A model generated the notes under the pieces. That model ran no database searches, was not told the DNA's origin, and worked only from the letters and a program-made list of their open reading frames with translations. From NCBI GenBank assembly GCA_004173235.1, contig SEAC01000015.1:1-64000 (forward strand): 64,000 nt of DNA. The letters run 5' to 3'. This document shows positions 15,171 through 23,460 of the stretch, piece after piece. The stretch is from Chitinophagaceae bacterium. Its GTDB lineage: Bacteria > Bacteroidota > Bacteroidia > Chitinophagales > Chitinophagaceae. Within the stretch, counting starts at the first letter, position 1, and every line of letters starts with the position of its first letter. The translations under genes were made by a program, and so were the position numbers.

Positions 15171-16832
15171 ATGACATTTGACGCGCTAGGCCTGCAGGAA
15201 TCCCTCCTCCGCGCCGTTCAGGATCTCGGCTTTACCGAACCGACCGCCATCCAGGAAAAAGCTATCCCTGTTCTGCTTTCCGGTACGAAGGACCTCATTG
15301 GCCTCGCACAGACCGGCACCGGTAAAACGGCCGCCTTCGGTCTCCCGCTCCTCCAGCTGATCGACGCTTCGCAGAAGCATCCCCAGGCCCTCGTAGTTTG
15401 CCCCACCCGCGAGCTGTGCATGCAGATCGTGAACGAGGTGGAAATTTTCAAGAAATATGAAAAAGGTGTGAACGTGGTTGCCGTGTATGGTGGCACGTCC
15501 ATCTCGCAGCAAATCCGCGACATCCGCCGCGGCGTGCAGGTAGTAGTGGCCACCCCCGGCCGCCTCATCGACCTCATCGAACGCAAGGCCATCAACCTCG
15601 AGGAGATCTCCTACGTGGTGCTCGACGAGGCCGACGAAATGCTGTCGATGGGCTTCCAGGAAGACATCGAGTTCATCCTCCAGAACACACCGAAGCGCAA
15701 CGCCACCTGGCTGTTCAGCGCCACGATGCCGCAGGAGATCCGCAAGGTGACCCAGCGCTACATGAAGGAGCCCTTCGAGATCACGGTGGGCAAGAAGAAC
15801 ACTGCAAACAAAAACATCGATCACCAGTTCTGCGTCACCACGGCGCATCACCGCTACGAAACGCTCAAGCGGATCATAGACTTCAACCCGGGCATGTACG
15901 GCATCATCTTCACGCGCACCAAAGCGGATGCGCAGGAAGTTGCCGAAAAGCTGACCCGCGAAGGCTACGACATCGACGCCCTCCACGGCGACCTCTCGCA
16001 GTCGCAGCGCGATAAGGTGATGGACGAATTCCGCGAGAAGACGCTCCAGCTTCTCATCGCCACCGACGTTGCCGCCCGCGGTATCGACGTAGCCGGCATC
16101 ACGCACGTAATCAACTACGAGCTTCCCGACGACGTGGAAGTGTACACCCACCGCTCGGGCCGTACGGGCCGCGCGGGCAAAACCGGTGTCTGCCTTTCCA
16201 TCGTTCACCAGCGCGAAGCTTTTAAGATCAAGCAGATCGAGCGCATCGTGCAGCTGGCTTTTCATAAAGTGGAGATCCCTACCGGCAAGGACGTTTGCCG
16301 CAAGCAGTTCTTCTTCTTTATGGACAAGCTGATCAACGCCGATATCAGCCACGGCGACTATGCCACTTACATCCCCATGCTGCAGGAGAAGTTTGCCGAC
16401 ATGAGCAAGGAAGAAGTGCTGCAGCGCGTGGCCGCCCTCGAGTTCGACCGCTTCCTGCGTTACTATGAAAATGCCGAAGACCTCAACCTGCGCCAGACCG
16501 ATCGTCGTGAGCGTGGCAACGAGCGCATGGAGCGCGGCCCCGATTCGCGTGCCGACCGCAAGGGCAAGCACCAGGTTTCGAGCGGCAACATGGTGAAGCT
16601 TTTTGTCAACCTCGGTACAAAGGACGGCTTCTACAAGGCTTCCTTCCTGCAGTTCATCCTCGACCTGAGCGACCTGCCGAAAGACGTGCTGGGCCGCATC
16701 GACCTCAAGGAGCTGAACACCTGGATGGAAGTAGACCAGCAGGCCGCCCAGCAGATGATGCGTGCCGTAGACGGTAAGAAGTTCAAAGGCCGCCGCATCC
16801 GCATGAACGAGGCCGATTCCTTCCGGAAATAA
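15171..16832 (+). CDS. DEAD-box ATP-dependent RNA helicase (DeaD/CsdA-like)
   Basis: 553 residues. Helicase motifs appear in order: Q motif FTEPTAIQ, I AQTGTGKT, Ia PTRELC, Ib TPGRLID, II DEAD, III SAT, then the RecA-2 motifs including HRSGRTGRAGKTG (motif VI). An arginine-rich linker (TDRRERGNERMERGPDSRADRKGK) leads to a C-terminal DbpA/CsdA-type RNA-binding domain (VKLFVNLGTKDGFYKASFLQFILD to KKFKGRRIRMNEAD). Such enzymes remodel structured mRNA and aid ribosome assembly, often in the cold. It is immediately followed by the promoter and leader of the aro operon; no separate terminator for it is evident before 16846. Confidence 0.95.
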   Translation: MTFDALGLQESLLRAVQDLGFTEPTAIQEKAIPVLLSGTKDLIGLAQTGTGKTAAFGLPLLQLIDASQKHPQALVVCPTRELCMQIVNEVEIFKKYEKGVNVVAVYGGTSISQQIRDIRRGVQVVVATPGRLIDLIERKAINLEEISYVVLDEADEMLSMGFQEDIEFILQNTPKRNATWLFSATMPQEIRKVTQRYMKEPFEITVGKKNTANKNIDHQFCVTTAHHRYETLKRIIDFNPGMYGIIFTRTKADAQEVAEKLTREGYDIDALHGDLSQSQRDKVMDEFREKTLQLLIATDVAARGIDVAGITHVINYELPDDVEVYTHRSGRTGRAGKTGVCLSIVHQREAFKIKQIERIVQLAFHKVEIPTGKDVCRKQFFFFMDKLINADISHGDYATYIPMLQEKFADMSKEEVLQRVAALEFDRFLRYYENAEDLNLRQTDRRERGNERMERGPDSRADRKGKHQVSSGNMVKLFVNLGTKDGFYKASFLQFILDLSDLPKDVLGRIDLKELNTWMEVDQQAAQQMMRAVDGKKFKGRRIRMNEADSFRK

Positions 16833-16845
16833 TTATTGACTGTCC

Positions 16846-16853
16846 TATATTTG
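16846..16853 (+). promoter_or_regulatory. -7 box of the aro operon leader
   Basis: TATATTTG, a perfect match to TAnnTTTG, only six bases before the ATG of the aromatic leader peptide at 16860. Confidence 0.65.
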
Positions 16854-16859
16854 GATCAG

Positions 16860-16928
16860 ATGATCGCACGCAACGCATATTCCTGGCATTATTCGTATTA
16901 CTTCCTCCGGGAGCCGGGATCGCTTTGA
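16860..16928 (+). CDS. Aromatic-rich leader peptide of the aro operon attenuator
   Basis: 22 codons. Residues 7-15 read YSWHYSYYF: four Tyr, one Trp and one Phe within nine codons, a composition not expected by chance. The peptide then continues LREPGSL and stops at TGA 16926-16928. The ATG is six bases after a perfect -7 box, so the transcript probably starts at or just before it. The aromatic codons lie just upstream of the antiterminator strand (16910-16919), and the stop codon lies 7 bases beyond it. This is the geometry of trp/phe-type attenuation: a ribosome finishing the peptide covers 16910-16919 and lets the terminator form. The peptide itself presumably has no other function. Confidence 0.8.
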   Translation: MIARNAYSWHYSYYFLREPGSL

Positions 16929-16990
16929 TAGTGCACAACCACGTAACAACGTAAACGCATCATACAAGTCCCGGCTCCGCAGCCGGGACT
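16910..16990 (+). promoter_or_regulatory. Transcription attenuator: alternative antiterminator hairpin
   Basis: Bases 16910-16919 (ggagccggga) are perfectly complementary over 10 bp to 16969-16978 (tcccggctcc). The second strand is also the left arm of the terminator at 16967-16990, so the two hairpins exclude each other. This follows the 2:3 versus 3:4 scheme of classical amino acid biosynthetic attenuators. Confidence 0.75.
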
Positions 16991-16996
16991 TTTTTT
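16967..16996 (+). terminator. Attenuator terminator before the aro operon
   Basis: The perfect 10-bp stem agtcccggct / agccgggact with loop ccgc is followed by seven T (16990-16996). It ends 20 bases before the first structural gene, so it must be read through or prevented for expression. Confidence 0.9.
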
Positions 16997-17016
16997 GTCC
17001 GCTAAACAACGAACAG

Positions 17017-18192
17017 ATGGATCTCGCAACCGCACCACGCCTCGAAGGGATCGGAGAATACTACTTCTCGCAGAAGCTGCGCGCCATCGAAGCGCTCAAC
17101 CGGAGCGGTGTGCCCGTTATCAACCTGGGCATCGGCTCGCCCGACGGGAGCCCGCATCCCGAAGTGCTGTCCGAACTAGCCGCGCAGGGCGCGCGCAACG
17201 ATGTGCATGCCTACCAGGGATACAAAGGCATACCGGCGCTGCGCGAGGCCGTTGCTGCCTGGTACGCGCGCTGCTATGGCGTGGTGCTCGATCCATCCGT
17301 AGAAATACTGCCGCTCATCGGGTCGAAGGAAGGCATCCTCCACGTTTGCATGACTTACCTCGGTGCCGGGGACGAGGCACTGGTGCCCAACCCCGGCTAT
17401 CCCACCTACCGCAGCGCGGTGCAGCTTGCCGGCGGCACCTGCAGGGAGTATGCGCTTACCGCTGCCAACGACTGGGAGCCTGACTTCGATGCGCTCGAAC
17501 GCCAAAGCCTTTCCCGTGTGAAACTGATGTGGGTCAATTACCCGCATATGCCCACCGGGCGGCTCCCTTCGGCCGGACTGTTTGAGCGGCTCGTGGCTTT
17601 CGGAAAGAAGCACGGCATCCTCATTTGCCATGACAACCCTTACAGCTTTATCCTCAACGACCAACCGCAAAGCCTGCTTTCGGTGCCGGGTGCTACGGAT
17701 TGCGTCGTCGAGCTCAACTCGCTTAGTAAATCGCACAACATGGCGGGCTGGCGCATCGGTATGCTTTGCGGCGCGCAGCAACGTATAGACGAAGTGCTCC
17801 GCTTCAAAAGCAATATGGACAGTGGTATGTTCCTGCCGCTGCAGCTGGCTGCGGTAAAGGCATTGGGCCTTGGGCAGGATTGGTACGATGCATTGAACGA
17901 TACCTACCGGTCGAGGCGGGGACTGGTGTATGCGTTGCTGGATGCGTTGGGATGCACGTACGATGCCGCGCAGGCCGGACTTTTCGTGTGGGCGGGCGTG
18001 CCCAGCCCTGTCACCAACGGCTTCACGTTGAGCGATGCGTTGCTTGAAGGTGCACGCGTGTTCATCACCCCCGGCGGCATCTTCGGCAGCGAAGGCGACA
18101 ACTATATCAGGGTTAGCCTGTGCAGCCCCACGGCTCGTTTAGAAGAAGCGATCGGCCGTATTTCTACGTATCTCAAAAACGCATCCTTATGA
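17017..18192 (+). CDS. Class I/II PLP-dependent aminotransferase of the aro operon
   Basis: 391 residues, fold type I aminotransferase. The N-terminus PVINLGIGSPDGSPHPEVL and the PLP region NPGYPTYR, VNYPHMPTGRLP and CHDNPYSF are typical of the aspartate/aromatic/LL-DAP aminotransferase group. The PLP lysine is in SLSKSHNMAGWRIG. C-terminal motifs VWAGVP and GGIFGSEGDNYIRVSLC (substrate-carboxylate Arg) are intact. Lying first in an aromatic biosynthesis operon behind an aromatic leader peptide, it probably transaminates prephenate, phenylpyruvate or hydroxyphenylpyruvate; that role is inferred. In PHMPTG the usual Asn-Pro of the NNPxNPTG loop is changed to YPHMPTG. Its stop overlaps the tyrA start (ATGA). 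Confidence 0.87.
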   Translation: MDLATAPRLEGIGEYYFSQKLRAIEALNRSGVPVINLGIGSPDGSPHPEVLSELAAQGARNDVHAYQGYKGIPALREAVAAWYARCYGVVLDPSVEILPLIGSKEGILHVCMTYLGAGDEALVPNPGYPTYRSAVQLAGGTCREYALTAANDWEPDFDALERQSLSRVKLMWVNYPHMPTGRLPSAGLFERLVAFGKKHGILICHDNPYSFILNDQPQSLLSVPGATDCVVELNSLSKSHNMAGWRIGMLCGAQQRIDEVLRFKSNMDSGMFLPLQLAAVKALGLGQDWYDALNDTYRSRRGLVYALLDALGCTYDAAQAGLFVWAGVPSPVTNGFTLSDALLEGARVFITPGGIFGSEGDNYIRVSLCSPTARLEEAIGRISTYLKNASL

Positions 18193-19028
18193 ACTTGTGT
18201 GTGATCGGACTCGGTTTGATCGGCGGCTCGATGGCGCTGACCCTGAAGCAGAAAGGAATTGCTGCCCGCGTAGTAGGAGTGGAGGCAAGCGACGACCACG
18301 CCCGCGCAGCACTGGAGCTGGGTTTGGTGGACGAAGTGCTGCCGCTGGCCGAAGCGATCGACGCATCCGATATCGTGTTACTCGCCGTACCTGTGGACAC
18401 GCTTGCAACCCTGCTTCCGCTCGTGCTTAACCGGGTGGAGAAGCAGGTTGTTTTCGATGCGGGGTCTACCAAGGAAGCGATGCTGAATGCCGTATCGGGG
18501 CATCCCCGCCGCGGACGCTTCGTCGCCGCCCACCCGATGTGGGGCACCGAGTACAGCGGGCCTGCAGCCGCCGTGGCCAACGGTTTCAGCGGCAAGGCAG
18601 CCGTCATCTGCGACCGGGAAGTATCCGATGCCGACGCACTCGCGAAGGTGGAAGGAATACACCGGGCGCTCGGAATGCACCTCGTTTATATGAATGGCCG
18701 CGATCACGACCTGCACGTTGCCTACATCAGCCATATTTCGCACATCACCTCGTTCGCGCTCGCCAACACCGTGCTCCAAAAAGAACGCGAGGAGCGCGCC
18801 ATCTTCGAGCTTGCATCGGGCGGCTTCGAAAGCACCGTGCGCCTCGCCAAGAGCAATCCCACGATGTGGGTACCCATCTTGCGCCAAAACCGCGACAACG
18901 TGCTCGACGTGCTCAAAGAGCACATCAGCCAGCTGCGCCGTTTTGAGGCCAGCCTCGAACAGGAAGACTACGCAGCGCTGTACGAGCTGATCGCTCAGGC
19001 CAATGGAATCAAACGCATCATTCACTAA
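18189..19028 (+). CDS. tyrA: Prephenate dehydrogenase
   Basis: 279 residues. The Rossmann motif VIGLGLIGGSMALTLK at the N-terminus binds NAD(P). The prephenate dehydrogenase signatures VFDAGSTKEAML, HPMWGTEYSGP (substrate-binding His) and YISHISHITSFAL follow. The reaction is oxidative decarboxylation of prephenate to 4-hydroxyphenylpyruvate, the tyrosine branch. No ACT or chorismate mutase domain is attached, so feedback control must lie elsewhere, possibly in the attenuator. The ATG at 18189 overlaps the upstream stop in ATGA; a longer in-frame extension upstream would lie inside the aminotransferase gene and is rejected. Confidence 0.93.
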   Translation: MNLCVIGLGLIGGSMALTLKQKGIAARVVGVEASDDHARAALELGLVDEVLPLAEAIDASDIVLLAVPVDTLATLLPLVLNRVEKQVVFDAGSTKEAMLNAVSGHPRRGRFVAAHPMWGTEYSGPAAAVANGFSGKAAVICDREVSDADALAKVEGIHRALGMHLVYMNGRDHDLHVAYISHISHITSFALANTVLQKEREERAIFELASGGFESTVRLAKSNPTMWVPILRQNRDNVLDVLKEHISQLRRFEASLEQEDYAALYELIAQANGIKRIIH

Positions 19029-19044
19029 CCGCGCGGCAGTGGCT

Positions 19045-19052
19045 TAATTTCG
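19045..19052 (+). promoter_or_regulatory. Possible internal promoter of the aro operon
   Basis: TAATTTCG, a TAnnTTCG-type -7 box, 23 bases before the DAHP synthase ATG, in the only gap (47 bases) of the operon. Confidence 0.45.
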
Positions 19053-19075
19053 CCCTGCCGGCAAAATCGAATCAT

Positions 19076-20143
19076 ATGAATAACGTGCTCGACACCATCC
19101 GCAACAAGCGCCCGCTGATCATCAGCGGTCCCTGCAGCGCGGAAACCGAAGACCAGGTGCTGCAAACGGCAACGCGCCTGGCGGCCACCGGCAAGGTCGA
19201 CCTGCTGCGCGCCGGCATCTGGAAGCCCCGCACCCGTCCCGGATCTTTCGAGGGAGTGGGCACGAAGGGTTTGCCCTGGCTGCAGGCTGCAAAGAAAGAA
19301 ACAGGCCTTCCCACAGCCGTGGAAGTGGCCACGGGCAAACAGGTAGAGGATGCGCTGCACTTCGATGTGGACGTGCTCTGGATAGGCGCCCGCACCACCG
19401 TGAACCCATTCAGCGTGCAGGAAGTGGCCGATGCACTCAAGGGGGTGAAGGTGCCCGTGCTTGTGAAGAATCCCATCAACCCCGACCTCGAGCTGTGGAC
19501 CGGCGCCGTGGAGCGCGTGGCCAAGGCCGGCATAGAAGAGATCGGTCTCATTCATCGCGGCTTTTCGAGTTATGGAAATACCGAGTACCGCAACGCACCC
19601 ATGTGGCACCTCGCCATCGAGATGAAGCGCCGCAACCCCGACCTGCCGCTGATCAACGATCCTTCGCACATCTGCGGCCGCCGTGATATCCTGCAGGAAG
19701 TGGCGCAGGAAGCCATCGACCTCAACTACGATGGCCTGATGATCGAAAGCCATATCGACCCGGACAACGCGTGGAGCGATGCAAAGCAACAGATCACGCC
19801 CGAGGTGCTCAACGAATTGCTCGACAACATCATCTGGCGCAAAGAAGAAGCAGCAAGCGAAGAAGCGCACGCCATGCTCGACCATCTTCGCCAGCAGATC
19901 AACCAGCTTGACGACGAGCTGATGCAACTGCTGGGACAGCGGATGAAGATCGCCGACAAGATCGGTTCATACAAAAAAGACCATAACATCACCATCCTGC
20001 AAACGCGCCGCTGGAACGAGATCCTCGACCGAGCCATCCGCAAGGGCGAGCGGCACGGGCTCAGCCAGGAGTTCATTACGCGCTACCTCGATGCAGTGCA
20101 CATGGAGAGCATCAATCACCAGAATAAAATCTTCAACAGCTGA
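19076..20143 (+). CDS. Bifunctional 3-deoxy-7-phosphoheptulonate synthase / chorismate mutase
   Basis: 355 residues. Residues 1 to about 260 form a type I-beta DAHP synthase related to KdsA: ISGPCSAETEDQ, LLRAGIWKPRTRPGSFEG, VLVKNPINPDLELWTGA and LINDPSHICGRRD carry the PEP and metal ligands. Residues about 268-345 form an AroQ chorismate mutase (LDHLRQQINQLDDELMQLLGQRMKIADKIGSYKK, with the catalytic Arg/Lys pattern). The fusion joins the first step of the shikimate pathway to the branch point to prephenate, a common Bacteroidota arrangement. The stop TGA overlaps the aroB start by one base. Confidence 0.95.
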   Translation: MNNVLDTIRNKRPLIISGPCSAETEDQVLQTATRLAATGKVDLLRAGIWKPRTRPGSFEGVGTKGLPWLQAAKKETGLPTAVEVATGKQVEDALHFDVDVLWIGARTTVNPFSVQEVADALKGVKVPVLVKNPINPDLELWTGAVERVAKAGIEEIGLIHRGFSSYGNTEYRNAPMWHLAIEMKRRNPDLPLINDPSHICGRRDILQEVAQEAIDLNYDGLMIESHIDPDNAWSDAKQQITPEVLNELLDNIIWRKEEAASEEAHAMLDHLRQQINQLDDELMQLLGQRMKIADKIGSYKKDHNITILQTRRWNEILDRAIRKGERHGLSQEFITRYLDAVHMESINHQNKIFNS

Positions 20144-21147
20144 TGACGACATTCAAGATCGGCAATGCGTCGGTAGACTATCACTTTGACGGAAGCTTCA
20201 AAACGCTGAAGGAACTGGCCGACCCCAAACGATCGGTGCTGCTCACCGACGAACACGTATTTGCAGCACATCCAAGTAAATTCAAGGGCTGGAATTCTAT
20301 CGTGCTCAAGCCGGGCGAAGCCTTCAAGATCCAGGCAACCGTAGATTCCGTGATCGGCGAGCTCATCGCGCTGGGTGCGGATCGCAGCTGGACGATCGTG
20401 GGCGTGGGCGGCGGCGTTGTTACCGATCTGGCCGGGTACATCGCATCCGTATTTCTACGGAGCGTGCGCTGCGGCTTCGTTCCCACCACGCTGCTTGCAC
20501 TCGTAGATGCCTCGATCGGTGGCAAGAACGGCATCGACTTCGGTGTGTATAAAAATATGGTGGGTACCATCCGGCAGCCTGCCTTTATCCTGCACGACTA
20601 CAGCCTCCTGAAATCGTTGCCGGAAGCGGAATGGCGCTCGGGTTTTGCGGAGATCGTCAAGCACGCCGCTATCAAGGATGTGGCTTTGTTTGCCGAGCTC
20701 GAAGCCGGAAGCCTGAAGCTTTATCAGAAAAATGCAACGGCGCTCGCCGAGCTGGTGGAGCGCAACGCACTGCTGAAAACGCGCATCGTTCGGGCGGACG
20801 AAACCGAGCAGGGCGAACGTCGCCTGCTCAACTTCGGCCACACCCTCGGCCACGCACTCGAAAATCAATACGAACTCAGTCACGGTGAGGCGATCTCTAT
20901 CGGTATGGCCTTCGCCGCCCGCCTTTCGGAGCAACGCCTTCCCTTCAAGCAAGCCGCACGCGTCATCGCGCTGCTCGACCGGTACGGCCTGCCTACGGAA
21001 GCAGTTTATAAAAAAGAAAAGGTGCTTCCCGTTCTCTTCCAGGACAAAAAGAAAACAGGAAGCTCCATTAGATACGTGCTGCTGGAGCGCATCGGAAAAG
21101 CCGTGACGGAGGAAATATCATTTAAGGAAATCGAACAGTTGCTGTGA
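20143..21147 (+). CDS. aroB: 3-dehydroquinate synthase
   Basis: 334 residues. NAD-dependent conversion of DAHP to 3-dehydroquinate. Motifs: the NAD loop VGVGGGVVTDLAGYIASVF, the conserved PTTLLALVDASIGGKNGIDF, the metal-binding RSGFAEIVKHA, and the two His regions LLNFGHTLGHALE and SHGEAISIGM. It is a little shorter than the 350-360 residues typical of the family, mainly at the N-terminus. It overlaps both neighbours by one base (TGATG), indicating translational coupling along the operon. Confidence 0.96.
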   Translation: MTTFKIGNASVDYHFDGSFKTLKELADPKRSVLLTDEHVFAAHPSKFKGWNSIVLKPGEAFKIQATVDSVIGELIALGADRSWTIVGVGGGVVTDLAGYIASVFLRSVRCGFVPTTLLALVDASIGGKNGIDFGVYKNMVGTIRQPAFILHDYSLLKSLPEAEWRSGFAEIVKHAAIKDVALFAELEAGSLKLYQKNATALAELVERNALLKTRIVRADETEQGERRLLNFGHTLGHALENQYELSHGEAISIGMAFAARLSEQRLPFKQAARVIALLDRYGLPTEAVYKKEKVLPVLFQDKKKTGSSIRYVLLERIGKAVTEEISFKEIEQLL

Positions 21148-22454
21148 TGGAAGCGATCGTACGTCCGTCATCCGTTGCCGGTGTATACACACCTCCCGCA
21201 TCGAAGAGCGCGATGCAGCGGGCCTGTGCGGCCGCCCTGCTGCATAAGGGTCGCACGGTGCTTCATAACGCCGGCGTTTCCGAAGACGACCGCGCAGCGC
21301 TGCGCATCATCCGGGCACTGGGTGCACATGTAAGAGAGCAGGGCACGGAAGTGGAGATCCATTCTCCTGCCGGCAGGCCGCACTTCCCGGAACAACCACT
21401 GATCGACTGCGGGGAAAGTGGATTGTCGCTGCGGATGTTCACGCCCATTGCGGCAATGGCGCAATCGCCCGGGTCGGCTCCGCTCGTGCTCACGGGAAGC
21501 GGGAGCCTTCGCGCGCGCCCGATGCAGTTCTTTGCCGATGTGCTCCCGCAACTGGGTGTTGCCGTCGAACTCGCGAACGGCCACCTGCCGATCAGCCTCC
21601 GCGGCCCGCTCCAGGCGCGCGACATAGAGGTGGACGGCTCGCAATCTTCGCAGTACCTAACCGGGCTGCTGATGGCCTTCAGTGCCACGCACGCTCCTGC
21701 CACCATTCGCGTACGCAATCTCAAAAGCAAGCCCTACGTTGACCTCACGCTTGCCATCATGGGGCACTTCGGCATGAACCTTCCGCGCAACGAGGATTAC
21801 AAAGCGTTTGTGTTTGAGGCAAAGGAGCCAACACGAAAGGACCCGATTACCTATGCCGTGGAAGGCGATTGGAGTGGTGCGGCCTTTGGCCTCGTGGCCG
21901 GCGCACTTGCCGGATCGCTCCAGGTAAAAGGATTGGATGTATTTTCCGAGCAGGCCGACAAGGCGGTGCTCCAGGCACTGATGCAAACCGGCGCCCCTCT
22001 GAGTATTCAGCCCAATGTGATCGAAGTAGGCGGAGTGCGGAAGCTGCAGCCTTTCCACTTCAATGCCACCGATTGCCCCGACCTGTTTCCACCACTCGTA
22101 GCGCTGGCCGCGTATTGCGACGGCACCTCCGTGATCGAAGGCGTTTCGCGCCTCACACATAAAGAAAGCAACCGCGGGCTTACGTTGCAGGAAGAATTCG
22201 GAAAGCTCGGACTTACGGTAGAACTACAGGACGACCTGATGATCGTTCGGGGTGGCGCGCCGTTAAAGAGAGCTGTCGTTTCGTCTCGCCACGACCACCG
22301 CATTGCCATGGCGCTCGCCGTTGCAGCGCTTCGCGCCGAAGGCCCGGTAACCATCACGGGTGCTGAAGCCGTTCGCAAATCCTATCCCCGGTTTTGGCAG
22401 CACCTGCAACAACTAGGGGCCAGTGTATCTTTAACCGGACAAACCAGCCCATGA
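21147..22454 (+). CDS. aroA: 3-phosphoshikimate 1-carboxyvinyltransferase (EPSP synthase)
   Basis: 435 residues. It condenses shikimate-3-phosphate with PEP. The N-terminal substrate Lys lies in YTPPASKSAMQRA, and CGESGLSLRMFTPIAA corresponds to the phosphate-binding region. QSSQYLTGLLMA, DCPDLFPPLVALAAYC and SSRHDHRIAMALAVAALR carry the remaining active-site residues. The bacterial glyphosate-sensitivity motif GNAGT is replaced by GESGL, with Ser in the usual Ala position, as in many Bacteroidota sequences. The ATG at 21147 is used, not the adjacent GTG at 21144, because it gives the TGATG overlap with aroB. The stop overlaps aroC (ATGA). Confidence 0.94.
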   Translation: MEAIVRPSSVAGVYTPPASKSAMQRACAAALLHKGRTVLHNAGVSEDDRAALRIIRALGAHVREQGTEVEIHSPAGRPHFPEQPLIDCGESGLSLRMFTPIAAMAQSPGSAPLVLTGSGSLRARPMQFFADVLPQLGVAVELANGHLPISLRGPLQARDIEVDGSQSSQYLTGLLMAFSATHAPATIRVRNLKSKPYVDLTLAIMGHFGMNLPRNEDYKAFVFEAKEPTRKDPITYAVEGDWSGAAFGLVAGALAGSLQVKGLDVFSEQADKAVLQALMQTGAPLSIQPNVIEVGGVRKLQPFHFNATDCPDLFPPLVALAAYCDGTSVIEGVSRLTHKESNRGLTLQEEFGKLGLTVELQDDLMIVRGGAPLKRAVVSSRHDHRIAMALAVAALRAEGPVTITGAEAVRKSYPRFWQHLQQLGASVSLTGQTSP

Positions 22455-23452
22455 ACCAATTCGGACGTCTCTTCCGTCTTTCCATTTTCGGCGAATCGCA
22501 CGGGCCTGCTGTGGGCATTACGATCGACGGGCTACCCGCGGGCCTGGAGTTGCAGCCGCACGATTTTGACGCCGACCTCGACCGACGCAAAGGCGGGCAG
22601 CAAAAAGGCACCACGCCGCGCCAGGAGGAAGACCGGCCGCAATTCCTCAGCGGCCTCTTCAACAACTTGAGCACCGGCGCGCCGCTGACGATGACCTTTC
22701 CAAACAGCAACACACGCTCCGCGGATTACGAAAAGCAGCGCGCCTTTCCACGCCCCGGCCATGCGGATTTTGTAGCGGCGCAAAAGTTCGGTGGCTTTGA
22801 AGACTACCGGGGCGGCGGCCATTTCAGCGGACGGCTCACGGTTTGCCTCGTGGCAGCGGGCGTTGTTGCCAAAAAGCTGCTGGGCGGCCTGCGCATCGAG
22901 GCGCGCATCACAGAGATAGGAGGGGAAGCCTGTGTGGATGCAGGATTGCAGCGCGCCATCGAAGCCAAAGACTCGGTGGGCGGTATTGTGGAATGCAGTG
23001 TGCAGGGGCTGCCGGCGGCACTGGGCGAGCCTTTCTTCGATTCTGTGGAGTCGCTGCTGGCACACGCTGCGTTCAGCATTCCTGCCATTCGCGGCATCGA
23101 GTTCGGAACCGGTTTTGCAGCCGCGCGGATGTTTGGCTCCGAACACAACGACGCCATCATTAACGGAGCCGGACAAACGAAAACAAATCATGCGGGCGGT
23201 GTTGTTGGGGGTATCAGCAACGGGAACGAGCTGCTGTTTCGCGTAGCAGTAAAACCGACGTCTTCAACTGCTAAGGAGCAACAGTCCTGGAACCGCGAAA
23301 CGCAGTCCGTTGATTCCTTTTCTGTAAAAGGTCGCCACGATCTGTGCATCGCGCTTCGTGTTCCGCCCGTGCTGGAAGCGGTGACGGCCTGTGTGCTTGC
23401 CGACCTTTACATGCAGCACGGCCTCATTCCGCGCATCCTGCCCGCTCAATAA
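22451..23452 (+). CDS. aroC: Chorismate synthase
   Basis: 333 residues, slightly short of the usual 350-390. It makes chorismate from EPSP using reduced FMN. The N-terminus GRLFRLSIFGESHGPAVG is the family signature. RRKGGQQKGTTPRQEEDRPQFLSGL, RPGHADF, DYRGGGHFSGRLT and the GGISNG motif near residue 255 follow. The C-terminus RHDLCIALRVPPVLEAVTACVLAD is intact. As the last gene of the operon it ends 8 bases before the convergent VanX gene stop; no hairpin is visible in that gap, so transcripts probably run into the opposite gene. Confidence 0.94.
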   Translation: MNQFGRLFRLSIFGESHGPAVGITIDGLPAGLELQPHDFDADLDRRKGGQQKGTTPRQEEDRPQFLSGLFNNLSTGAPLTMTFPNSNTRSADYEKQRAFPRPGHADFVAAQKFGGFEDYRGGGHFSGRLTVCLVAAGVVAKKLLGGLRIEARITEIGGEACVDAGLQRAIEAKDSVGGIVECSVQGLPAALGEPFFDSVESLLAHAAFSIPAIRGIEFGTGFAAARMFGSEHNDAIINGAGQTKTNHAGGVVGGISNGNELLFRVAVKPTSSTAKEQQSWNRETQSVDSFSVKGRHDLCIALRVPPVLEAVTACVLADLYMQHGLIPRILPAQ

Positions 23453-23460
23453 CGAGATCA

